Shown in pieces: positions 1 to 11,985 of a stretch of DNA of 64,000 nucleotides. The notes beneath the pieces are model-generated. The model searched no databases, was not told where the DNA came from, and saw only the letters and a program-made list of their open reading frames with translations. A program made the position numbers and the translations under genes. The stretch's first letter is position 1, and every line of letters begins with the position of its first letter. The stretch is from the NCBI RefSeq assembly GCF_028554725.1, contig NC_071668.1:5663001-5727000 (forward strand), written 5' to 3'. The DNA comes from Zeugodacus cucurbitae (lineage: Eukaryota > Arthropoda > Insecta > Diptera > Tephritidae).

Positions 1-96
1 TGCCTATCTGCTAGAGGAGCAATTGAGTAGAGATATTGATAAAAATAGATTGGGTCTCTTCCCAAAGGTTGTGGCCTGGTTTTTCGAAACCGTAGT

Positions 97-135
97 CAAA
101 CTAATACTGTTTTACAGTTTTACAGTATTAGTTTG
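97..135. repeat. Short perfect inverted repeat (hairpin)
   Basis: Two 14-base arms, CAAACTAATACTGT at 97-110 and its exact reverse complement at 122-135, surround an 11-base T-rich loop. It could form a hairpin in DNA or RNA. It lies just upstream of the decayed retrotransposon end and may be part of it. No function can be assigned. Confidence 0.75.
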
Positions 136-249
136 GTGTAGCGCGGTTGGGGCGCGGCAATCCTGACCATGTGATCGCGGACTGTGTTCGAAACTGGTCA
201 AGGTATTATTATTTATTTGAGTATCAGATTCGTTTGGATTTCAGGCCAT

Positions 250-630
250 AGCGGTCTCGAAACGCGTAAAGGCACCGTTAACGACCAGTATCTAAGATCG
301 CAGGAGATCTACTGAGCTATTTGTTCTCAGCAAGTTTCGGCTCGAGAAGATTGAGACAACGAAACACTTTCTCCTTCATTGTCCAGCTTTCGCTAAGTCT
401 GCGGCTGAAACATCTTCGTAAGGTGAACTTCGAAGAAACAGTTGAACTGTCCCACATACGATGCCAGATGCCTCAATAAATTCGTAAAAGGCGCAAAGCG
501 CTTTATCATTACTTGAGAGTCTTGGATATCAGTTTTGAGGAGTTTGCGGCATCACATAGAACTGGCGTCTATAGCAGTCCAAGTGAGAACTTCTGTGGCA
601 CATCGATACGTCCTTTAGCCTAACCTATTT
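250..630 (+). mobile_element. Decayed 3' end of a non-LTR retrotransposon
   Basis: Around 336-400 the plus strand reads a peptide containing ETTKHFLLHCPAFAKS. This resembles the Cys/His tail (H-x-LLHCPAFA) that follows reverse transcriptase in jockey/R1-like non-LTR elements of insects. The frame is broken by stops soon after, and the block ends near a CCTAACCTA tract at about 620-630, as many jockey-type elements do. I see no reverse transcriptase core, so this would be a dead 5'-truncated remnant. The family assignment is inference from a short motif. Confidence 0.45.
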
Positions 631-639
631 GCGAATTAT

Positions 640-3600
640 TGCATTTTTTTGAAAGGTGTTTGAAGAACTTCCTAGCATATTTGAAGAGTGTTTTTTGAAC
701 TTAGTACTAGACAATCCCTTCCGCATTTGCCACGCGCTCATTGTTGAAATCAGTCATCATTTTTTCTAAACATTATCAATTACATTTAATAATCGAAATT
801 AATATTGCATGCAAGGTATGTGGTATAATTTTCTGTTCTACTACTGCTGCATTGCAGCATATTCGCATATAAATATGGAGACTCATGTGAATATGCACGA
901 AATTCAGTTGTCATTTAAAAGTGTTTTTATTCACTTTACGCAGTGTTGCTTTTATAAACATTTAAGTCGACTTTTAAGTTTGCTCATTGATGATTGATTT
1001 GTTTTCTGTCTGTCTGTCTGCTTGCTGCCTTGCCTGCCTGCTACGCTATGTTTATCGCGTTAAGAGAGGGTCGGCCTTTGGACGGTCGTGTTGTCTATGC
1101 GTCGTGTTTGTTTGCTTTGCCTTCATGCATTTGTTTGCACATCTACATACCTACAAACAAACAAACATATGTACGAGTATGTATGTGTGCGTGTGTAATG
1201 CGGATGTTTTTCTTCCTTCATTGTATCATATTTTTCATAGTAATTATGCCCATTATTTCGTATTTACGCATTGTGCATACTGATTTTAACGGCGCGCTTG
1301 TTTGTAGGCGTGTGTGTGTGTCTGTGTTCTCTGCCTTGCGTTGCGATTGATGCACCGACCAGACTGCTCGCAGTATTTTGCTGGATTGCATTGAACTGCA
1401 AGTGCATATATTCACATATGTTTGTAATGTTTTCTTTGAATGGCAGCAGAAGTGTGAAGATCTCATGACATTCAAAACACAACGGCACCGATGAGAGAGG
1501 AGATGGAAAGGGGTGTGTCGTTTTGTATATCGACAAAGAATTTGTTTAGAAGGTTATGCAGTTGAACACATTTTGCAAATTGCGCTGCAGTTATTGTTGT
1601 TCTTATTTGTTTGTTTATTTGTCAAGGATATTTGGTTTCTATTTGTTTATTTATTGTATGATTACTTTTTTGTTGATTTTGTGCATTATTTTGACAAAAC
1701 TTGCGAAAAGCAAATATAAATATTTTTCTAACAATGCTTAATTTATATATTTATATGTCAATATGTTGTAGCTATTGAGAATAATTTGGGTTATGTTTGC
1801 TCATTAGGTATACATTTTGTACGTGACCTTGATTTCTACATGTATATGTGAGCTAAAATATATTTTTCCATTTTCACCTTTGAAGTTTTTCTTAAAAATA
1901 TTTTAAACTACTCTCAAGCGGTTAATCCCAAATTTTTCCAATTTTTTTTTTTACAAATATTGATTAGATAATAATTAAATTAATTTTATATAACTCATCA
2001 AATTTGCAAAGCAATTTAATTTCAATTTAATTAGATGATAACGCTTCTAAATATAACCTTCAATTCGTCATTTTATATATCTAGAGATATAAAAATATAA
2101 TTTGTACATTTTTTTCTGCTCATCATTCCACCAAAATCACACCACTTTCTACAGCATATGAGTATTTGCCAGTGATTCGCGAAAAATAACATAGCATATA
2201 GAACCTACCCTTACCAATATTCTAAAGGTGAGTGCGAAATGACAATATGCGTGCCTATGACTCATTGTAACGATGACTTCAGTAAACTATTCTTAGTTCA
2301 ATGTGCGACTATTTTCATGGCATGAACGAAGTTTTTGACCCGAAAACACTTTTTTTTTTTCTTTTTTTCTACCAAATAAAGCTTTGAACTTGAAAATTAG
2401 TAATGCGTAAAAGCCAAAAAATCGCATGTTGCATGCAGCAGACTAAATGCCACAACCACCAACGGAAAATGTGGCATGCCAACCGCGTTAACGCCAAAAA
2501 GTTATTTATTTGCGTCGCAGTAAGGAAATAATGGTGTGGGGGCATAAATATTTTACATTTATATTTACATATATATTTATGTATGTATGTTGCAATACCT
2601 GTGTACAACCAAAAGGTTCACGACTGATTCATTTCAATAATTATGTAGAATTCGTAAAATATTTATTTTTTTTTCAATTTTTCACACTTTACACGCATTC
2701 CTGTTTCGCAAACGTTCGATTACCTCATCAATGTGGGTTTAAAATTGGTTTCAACATTTTTTAAAATCGCGTCATCATTTCATCTCGCCACTTATGACGC
2801 CATGGTTATTTCGCAATCGGTTCCTACCAAGTGCTAATGTGATAATATGCATGTGTGCATAGCATTTAGTCAGGTTTTCGTGCAATTTGCTATACATACA
2901 TACAAACGCTTGTGGCTGGCAGCAACTTTATAACTTCGTATACGAGTGTAGCTGTATGTTTTTGTCATAACAGTGATTTATGATCGCTTAGCTTATATTT
3001 GTTTTTTTATTGCATTCGTTTATAACGTATTATTAACTAAATTTCTGTATACTTAAAACTATAAACTCGTAAGTATATTAGCAGACGTTAAATATTTACC
3101 AAAAAAAATTTAGCTCGAGATTTTCAAATTTAGCCGTATTTGCTAAGATTTCAGCTGTAATGTGTATTATTATTTAATTATATTATTATATATTATTGTA
3201 TGTGATAATTTTACTGCGAAAATGTTCACACTTACCCCCCACCTGTGTTATTTACTGGTTATTACTGCGCCATGAAAGAAAAACCACACAATCAGCCAAA
3301 GCCTTGAGCTTTTAAAATCCCGTAATTACTTTAGTTTTATAGATTTGTATGTATATCTGTGCAGCAGTGTAGTTTGGCCTTATCGTAATGGCCTTCGCAA
3401 ATTATTTGCCAGCATTTTGCTGTGTTATCGCGCAATTCACTCCCTAGCTTCCTGATTTCTCAAACAATTACTTATTTGTATTGATTATTGCGATATGCTT
3501 AATTGCAGAGAAGTTAGTTTTTTTATTTTTCATACTTTTTTTTTAATACTTGTGTATATGTAAAGCAATCAAAATAAATAAATACCCAGAAAGTGTCAAA

Positions 3601-4100
3601 CAAAATATAAAGTTAATCAAGCATTTTGTAAATCAACAAATATTTGCAAATACTTTTTACTTATTCCATTCTGTATGTATACATGCGCATTCAACCCTAC
3701 TCAACACCAATTTGAGTCACTTTCCAACGGATTGCACTCAATTTCGCTTTAACTGTCAATAATTTGAGTGCGAATTGCGCGCTCTCGCACCAACACCAAT
3801 GCGCTCGGTGGCGTTGTAGATACAGAAATGCCTGCATTATCTGCACACTGCCACACAGCTGTATACGCCGTAGATACAGAAAAAGTATCTGTAGCTGTTG
3901 GTTTACCTACCAATTCGTGGCGAATTGTAGCACTCGCTGCTCACATGTTGCGGTGACAATAGAAATTCGAGCCAAATGCGATGCTCAAATTACTGCGGCA
4001 AACATGCGCAGCAGCTGCGTGCCAGCCAATATCCAGCCAGAGCAATAGAGCATGAGTGAGTGAATGAGTTGCCTTTTGAGTCGGCACTCGATTGTTTGCC
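640..4100. other. Non-coding A/T-rich DNA upstream of the bun short-isoform promoter
   Basis: No convincing gene is seen. The ORFs here are short, overlap on both strands and have low-complexity composition. There are CA/GT-rich and TTTG-rich tracts around 1000-1350. The region may be an intron of the long bunched isoform, whose first exon would lie left of the window, and may hold enhancers. Confidence 0.5.
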
Positions 4101-4145
4101 ATTCGTTATAAAGGTGTCGACATTTGCCGGCAGACGTTCAGTCGC
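4100..4145 (+). promoter_or_regulatory. Core promoter (TATA box and initiator) for the short bun transcript
   Basis: TATAAAG at 4107-4113 is followed by an initiator-like TTCAGT with the start A at about 4140. The spacing from the TATA T to the start A is 33 bases, close to the usual fly arrangement. Downstream is about 1.1 kb of A-rich sequence without a convincing ORF, fitting a long 5' UTR up to the bun start codon at 5233. I see no clear DPE at +28. Mapping of capped 5' ends would settle it. Confidence 0.55.
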
Positions 4146-5232
4146 CATACAAACTTGTTAGCAAAAACAACTTTCAAAAGTCAGTCAGTCAAAGATACTG
4201 CAACAACAAAAAGTGAAATAAAAAATAAAAAAAGTGAAATTTTTAAAAAGTCAAATAGCAATTAAAACATAAGTTTTAAACAATTTGAGAATTATATTAA
4301 TTCTGAATTCGCACTGTAAATTACATCTAAAAGTGTCATCCAAGTACAGTTTTAAGCTCATTGTTATACATTTTGCACAAATTTCCAAGAGTGGTTTTAT
4401 GCAAAAGACTCAAGTGAAAATATTTTCTACTCAAAAAAGCTTAATACACATACAAAAGCTACACAAAAGCTCCGGCAATCGTGCGATTTTCTACACGTTA
4501 TCTACACACACGAAGTCAAGTTCGTGCATTGAAAAATACTGCTTGCCCAGACAGCCGATTGGCGTGCAGAGAGAGAGCTACAATTTATTGAACATTGAAT
4601 TGAAATTCAGTTATTGCTGAACTTTTGTAAAATCAACAACGCGCTTAAAAACAATTCTTAAAGAAAAGAAGAAGAAATTGAAAACTGTATATTCAAGAAA
4701 TTCAACAAAGAAATAAAGCAAATTCATTACAAACACAAAGAAATTGAAAGAAGCTAATTTTTTAAAGAGACTGTGTGCCTTTTTGCAAGTAAAATTAAAA
4801 ATTCAACAAGCAAAAAGCAGCGAATTAAGCACAAAATACACAAGAGATTATTAAATCGAATTTAATACAAAGCAGAATTTTACAGCAAAGTACATATTGC
4901 CGTAACTAACGTGATATAAAATAAAAAAGTTTTTTTTACGTGAAATATAACGTGTAATTTCTTACGTTGCCGTAAGCAAGAAAATTTTAAACCAGTGAAA
5001 TTGTTATATAATTTCAAAATTGTGAACTACTATCGCTCATTAAAAGGCGACCAACACACATATCACACACAACCAAATCAATTATAAAAAATAGAAAATA
5101 CAATAAAAAAGTGTTGAATAGTGTGACGCGTACACTACTGAAATAAAAAAAAGAGAGACACACACACACACACCAATTTCTGAAGCCTAAACTTGTGCTA
5201 ATTGAATCAGCAACACGCGAGACTACGAGAAA
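4140..5232 (+). other. bun: Predicted 5' untranslated region of bun
   Basis: This A-rich stretch lies between the TATA/Inr pair and the ATG at 5233, with CAACAA and GAAATTG runs typical of fly 5' UTRs. I see no intron that needs to be invoked. The extent is inferred from the promoter motif and start codon only. Confidence 0.45.
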
Positions 5233-8200
5233 ATGATGGGCACAATGGCAATGCGTCAACCTGAAAATTGGCTATACGAAATTTGGCAGAAGGGGCAAGA
5301 CAGTCCCTGCTATGTGATGGTGCCCAATGCAAAAGTAAGTGTTTCTCTACATGTACGAGTATGTAGGCAGAAAGTAAGGAAAATTTAGTGTGATTTTTTT
5401 TCTATTGTGACGCAATTGATAGAGTAGAAAGTTTTTTGTGAAAATTAAATTAAATGGGGGTTTATATAGCGAATTCTCCTACAAACAAACAAAGAGAAAA
5501 GTTAAAAAAAAAATTAAAAAGTCAATATTATTAAAATGAAAAAAGAGTTCTGGTAGAAAGATCAGATTTTGTGCTTAATTATGAAATTTTAGTTCCAACA
5601 CAGTACTATAATTTCAAATATTTTTAAATGAAAATTTGAAAAAATTTAAATTAAAAAAAAAAATTAAAATTTTTAAGAACAGCTTAAACACTTTCTTCAG
5701 CTTTAAGCTTCACTTGGGCGTAATCGCATCGATTGTATAGCCACACTCACACGATCGCTCAATAACTGAGTCACTCGTGGTGTAATGTGCTTTGCATGTG
5801 TTATAAACGGAAATCGTACAATTTTCCTTTTGTCAAAGGCTAATGAGCAATGCGCAAAAGTCAGCAAACTAATTTGAAAGTTATTTTATAATTTTTTTCC
5901 CCAGCGCTTAAAATACTTAAAAAAATTCTCACTTGGTATTCCAATATATTTGCATTTAAAAAAGAAACTTAGCTTTGGTATGCATGCAAGGCAATGTCTT
6001 GCTGTTGAGAGAATTTCATTTGCATTTCAATAGCATTTTCGCATAAATATTAAATGCAAAGATGCTGAAAAGGTAAAAAATAACAACAAAAGTAGCAAAA
6101 ACAGCCACTAGCGTACGCCAAAGTGTGGTAATAGGTTATATAGCTTGCCTTCAAAAAGCAAAAAGAAAAAACTTATATAGCATGCCTTCAAGCGTATTTT
6201 TTTGCTAGAAAACACGAAAACACATTTTAAGTAGATTTGTATAATGACTGTGACATCAATAGTGGCGCGGCGCTTATGTCAAATTGCCCTCCACTTGCTG
6301 TGTTGCATACACAATAGCCAAGTATAAGACTATGCTATTTCTATATACTTAGTAATTTTATTAGGCGCGCGCCAGCTTATTGTCACCGAGTATTGTTGTG
6401 TGCTGACCGACGCAACGCGCCGCAAAAGTAATCATTACACAAATGCGCCAGCTTGTAATACAGCCAACAAATCGCCATATATAGCGTGCGCTGTTTGTGT
6501 ATTGCAAAAATCAGAAATAAAATCAATCAGTTGTTGCATTTGTGCAATGGCAACACTTGTATTTTAAATACGCATGTCCTCATTTTCAGACAATTGACGC
6601 CCATGACGATAATCTGCAGCGGCGACAAGTGAAATTAAAACTGCAAATTACGTTAGATTTGCTAGTAATAACAATTTAAGCGAAGGTCATATTACATTTA
6701 AGTGTTGATGGGCAGTTTGAGAGGTACTGCATTGACCTGCTCGTATTTTGCTGTAAGCCTAGCAATTTTCTATGATTTTACCTGTGGTGCTTCTATATGC
6801 ATTTATTGTGTGCGGTCACACCCCTGTCTGCATGCGAAATATTTAAAATATAAAATGCGTGCCTCTCTAATAGTTTAAAATGCAAATTTAATGATGTTGT
6901 CTAGACTTGGCGTTTGACGTTTGCAATTTTTCTTAAATATCTTATCTGAAGTGGAATAGAGTATCTCAAGTGCGAATATTTGAGCCTCAGTAGCGCTTCT
7001 TTATTCTATATGGATTAGCTGTTGAAAATTAGTTGATCCAAAGCACTAAAATTGTCTTCAAGCACATTTTATAAATTTTTTTTGAATTATCTTAAAATAT
7101 TGCCTCAGATCTCAGAGTTCATTTATCAAATTTGTTGATCTTCTTCAAAGCTTCATATATAATTAAGTTCTTTAACAATTTGCTTATCTACTATTATTAT
7201 TGTTTATTTCCTGCTTCTTCTTCTTTTTAACATTCGTATTTATACTTCTTTTTTTTATTTGAACTGAAATCTCTTTCCAAAAATAAATTCGTATATTTTG
7301 CTGTCTAGCAAATTTGCGCTATTTAAGCTGCTTTTCTGTCATAAAACGCGTATTTTTTGACTCGGTATATCATTAATTTTTTTATGGTTCAAAACCGGTT
7401 CTCACTGTTTGTTGTCTGTAATTTCCTTTGGCGCGTTTTTATTTTTTACGACTGTTGTAGCATACAAATGATGTTTAAATTACTTTATTATGTTTTGACG
7501 AACTAACGAACGAAAAAAAATCAGAAAAAGTTAACAATACCATTTTACTTGCTTTATTTTGTATATTCATTAGTTACTTATATTTAACACTTTCAAAACC
7601 TGTTCTTGCGCACATTTTTTAGCGCGTGCTAATTTATTTATTTGTTTGTGGAAGATATGAAGTTTTTCAACGTCTAACTGGCGCCTGCTTCCAGCATAAC
7701 CAATAAATATTGGCGAGCGAAATTTTCAACACACTAATTTATGTTTTTTAGGTGCGCAAAAAAAATACTCAGCTGTTTGTCTAAGCAACGTTAAAAATAC
7801 TGTTTTATTATTGTTATTAAATATTTGCAGCCAAAAGCTGCCACGGCCTTGCCACGTCATTATAATGTTTATATCATATATAAGCCCACTCTTTTTCTCT
7901 TGTTTTGATCAAATTATTATTATTTTGCTTTTCTTTGCAATTTTTGTATTTTGTTTGTCTGCGCATAACAATTAAATTTGACGACTTCTTGAGATAGCGC
8001 TAAATTGAAATGCTTCAGAAACCCAAAAACAATTTAAGCAACCGTAATTTGTGTGGGTTTTTGCGAGCATTTATCATCAAGCTCTAGCGGCTTAAATTTA
8101 TATTTATTGCAGACACTTGTGTTTTGATTACAATACATTAGCTTTATTGCTAGATTTTTATATATTATTTGCACAATATTCAGGGTAATATTTTTTGTTG

Positions 8201-11200
8201 TTTTTTCTATTTCAAATCAAAATTAGTCACATTCCGTGCTTTCGGCCTTTCATCTGCCGAGTTAATCACGCTTTCAACTGCTGTTTGTTGGTCTAGTTAT
8301 GTGCTTTCGTATTTTCTCATGCGTAGTTTTTTGCACACTGTTGGGCGACATAACTTTTTGAAAATTTTCAAATCCTGACATCCCGCCGAATATTGTGTTA
8401 TTAATAATTTTGGCCGCAAGCCAACACTTACGGGTTCACTGCTAGCTATTCGTTAAAAGATGAGCCTTTGGTGGAACACATAGAAGCTGTCATATGATTG
8501 CTGATTTGCTTGATTTATTTTAAAGTAACAAAAAAAAAATTACTTTCAATAGCGTAATTTCGAAATTTTTTTCTAAATAAAATATTAAATTTTAATAACG
8601 GTAATTTTAGAAATATTCATTTCTGTGATTTCTTGCATTTTTCGACAAATTTATCTTTATTTGTCTGGCTGTGAATGGCTTTGCATAAATTAAATATTTC
8701 TTCACAAATAAATAGAAAGCAATTGCGGTAAATATGCGCCACGTGTTGACAATGTTTCAAAATTATTTTTGAAATCTGCAAATAAATACAAATTTGTGCA
8801 ATGCTTGGTCATTTCCCTTTGAAGCCAAAAAATACAATTTTTTATTTTGATTTTTTTTCTTTAAATACTTATATACTTGGCCTTTTTAAATCTTATTTGT
8901 TTAAGTAAATTGCAGACATAGGCACAGCGCTGTATCAACGCATACATTTATTTACTTACATATATTTTTTTTCTTCACGAAAATTCGTCGGTATTAAGCG
9001 CACAATGACCTTTGACAGTGTACTCAGAGGACAAATTTTACGCTTTTAACTCGTACCTTATTTGTTTGTGAAATTATAGCTACATATTGAAGGCACATAG
9101 ATAATTCTTATATATATATAGTATATATGAAATCACACCAATAACTCATAGACAAAATTTTAAGTACAAAAATTTTACTTTTCAAAGTAAAAATTGAATT
9201 TTAGTATGTGTCTTATCTCACAACACAAATCTGGGTTAACTACATAACACCTTTTGTGTTCTTTTTTATAGTTTTCTAGTTTCTTGGGTGTGCTAAATTG
9301 TCAGCGTATGCAAGGCCAATCGCTCAGAGCCGCCAAACATTGATGTACACCAATATTGACCCACTTTGAATAAGTAGATCGATAGGTATATTTTTAGAAA
9401 TTGAACACTTTGATTAACACATTACTATATAGATAATGATATGCTTAATTGTAATTACTGCAGAAGTTGCCTGCATACCAACCATTAACGTTGAATAATA
9501 CTGAAGGACTCTCTCCTGCGATTTTCCCATAATTGAGCGACCGGCACTTGAGCAAATAACAGCAAAGTGACAGTACAGCTGTCAGTGCACATGCCGCCTT
9601 CGAACAACTACACGCCTACATACAATGGCACTACGCTTGTTGTGTCCCAGTGGTCCGACGGAATTTCTTGGAAAATACTATATAAAACTGATTGGACAAA
9701 GACAACATGAAATTATTAAGCTTTCGTGTTGTGTCCTTATTTTTAATGAGTGTTGCCATATGTTCGACAACAACAGCATATGCTTTATTTGCTACCATTT
9801 CCACGTATTCCATTGAGTACTCAGCAATATTTGCGCTTGTGGCGTGTTGTTACCTGTGTTTTCTCTATATATTTTTATATGTATGTACTCAAGTGTTGTC
9901 TTCGTTTGCCGTCGTTAAATGATTGTGGGCAACCATTGCGCGCCACAACCAAATGAATCACCGCTTGCGTGGCGTGATCTGCGAAATTTCGTTATGATTA
10001 TTAGCACGTGCTCTGTTTGTTTTTGTGCTTGCGGTTGTGAATGGGGTGAACTCCCTGCTGTCACAGTGCTAAACATTAATAGTTACGCGTGTCGGTCCAA
10101 TTTATGGCACGAGTAGTTGAACTTTGTATGGACTAGTATATGAATGACCACCGAGTAACTGGCCATTAAGGCATTTCGCTTGTTTTTGTTAATGCAATTT
10201 TGCAGTACGTCAGATGAAATAATTTCTCTTTTGCTTTTGTGTGTCACTATTTTTTGCTGCAATGCAAATTTGTGCATTCATAACTATGCCACAGATATGT
10301 GTGTGTATGTATGTATAACTAAAAATATTGTTGTCATTGTTTTTTTTTTCTTAATTAATATGTGACATGCAATTAGCTACCAAGTTGTTGGCATGTAAAT
10401 TATTGATTTTATTACAGCATTAGTTAGGCAATTTGTTGTTGTTTTATTTGTTGTATTAATGGGTGTATATTATATGTATATTCATATAAAAAATTAATTG
10501 ACGCAATAAAGCTTGCCCAGCGTTTACACATGCCTCAGTTGCCATTGTACTACTCAAAGCTCTAACAAAAGCACTTGATAAAATTATAATAAGCTGCCAA
10601 AGTAATTATTTTGTAATATATTATTTATAATATATGGATTTGTTGTAGGCTAGTAGTATTCTTTATGCTTGTCTCACCATAAAATTTGAGTAAGCATCCT
10701 ATTTTATGCGCTTCTATATCACTTAGAGCAATACAAAGACGAAACTATAAATAGTTTTTGCAAAATATTTTATCAAATATTTTTTTATAATTATTAATTT
10801 ATTATTTTTAGAAAACTCATTTTTAATTAATCAAATATAAAAATAAACAAACGTGCTACACTACAAACATATGCATATTATGATTTTTAAACGATTTTTT
10901 TTTTCAAAAAAAAAAAAATTAACAAAAATGTATGCTTATCTTATCACCATAGCAAATATCACGCAATCAACTCGTTTTGCCACGATATATCCAAGTGAAT
11001 ATGTCTGTATTTTGCTATTTGTTTTTATGATTTCAAAGGAAAAAATTTAATATGTGTACATAATCTCATACAAATCAAGCAAATATTTGCATATGAGCAG
11101 CGCGAAGCAGGCAAAACGCTATCCATTGTTAGCAACAATATATACCATCGATGTGATATGCAAATCTACTTGTTGACAAATATGTTTGAGTAAATTATTA

Positions 11201-11985
11201 TCACGAATTGTAGACATACATACAAATATTATTACTGGGCATAGGTAGAAGAGCCATTATGCTGTGTTTACACGCGCCACAATTGGGAAAATATTGATTT
11301 ATAAAATTATGAAGAACGTGCGAGTGGGCTGGAAAGCCAATAATAAGCAAAGAGCTCGAAAAACTGAAATTGAATTTTCATAAACAAATTTTAGCTTATT
11401 TGCCATGATAACATACAGCCTCTTTATAATATAAACTGTATAAATAATCGAGCTTTATATTTGTGATACAATTTGGCACATTTCAAGCTTTATCAATACT
11501 AATAATCGTATTTTCTCTTTCTCTCTCTCCCTCTTCTATAGGATCTGGTCAAATCCCATCTTATGATAGCTGTGCGCGAGGAAGTTGAAGTACTCAAGGA
11601 GAAAATTTCCGAGCTGATGGATAAGATCAATCAACTTGAGGTTGAGAATACCATACTCAAGTCGAATATGTCGCAGGAGATGTTGCAACAATTGCAAATG
11701 CAAACGCAACTGCAGATCGCCGGCAGCAACACCAGCAGCAATACGAGCAGCACCGGCACACCAGCGATCACAGCGGGCAATTCTACCAATGCCGCAGTGA
11801 CAACCAACAACATGATTGCCGCCGCACCACAGCAGCAGGCTGGTACACCTACAACTGCTGCGGCTAATGAGAGCAGCGACGCCAGTCCAGCGACCGAAAC
11901 TACAGCAACACCAGCCGCAGCAGCGACCAATAATGGCGCGGAAAATACGGCGGCCACCACAAATGGTCCATTGTCGTCCTCCTAA
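5233..11985 (+). CDS. bun: Bunched / TSC22-domain leucine zipper protein, short isoform
   Basis: Two coding exons, 5233-5334 and 11542-11985, joined by a 6.2 kb GT-AG intron, encode about 181 residues. Exon 2 starts directly with the TSC box (DLVKSHLMIAVREEVEVLKE, residues 35-54) and continues into a leucine zipper with leucines at 52, 59, 66 and 73, an exact heptad series. The C-terminal half is Ser/Thr/Ala/Gln-rich and low in complexity. TSC22-family proteins dimerise through the zipper and act in growth control and transcription; in Drosophila bunched affects eye, oogenesis and growth. Exon 1 gives a 34-residue N terminus (MMGTMAMRQPENWLYEIW...) that I do not recognise as a domain. Two adjacent ATGs compete as start; the first is used here. 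The long isoform would use exons left of the window. The gene identity is secure; the isoform start is less so. Confidence 0.9.
5335..11541 (+). other. bun: Large bun intron
   Basis: GTAAGT at 5335 and a pyrimidine-rich TTCTATAG ending at 11541 bound the intron. It is A/T-rich with no ORF resembling a known protein. A slightly more GC-rich patch at about 9540-10130 contains CACGTG-like and GACAGT motifs and could hold an alternative first exon or enhancer, but nothing proves this. Confidence 0.6.
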
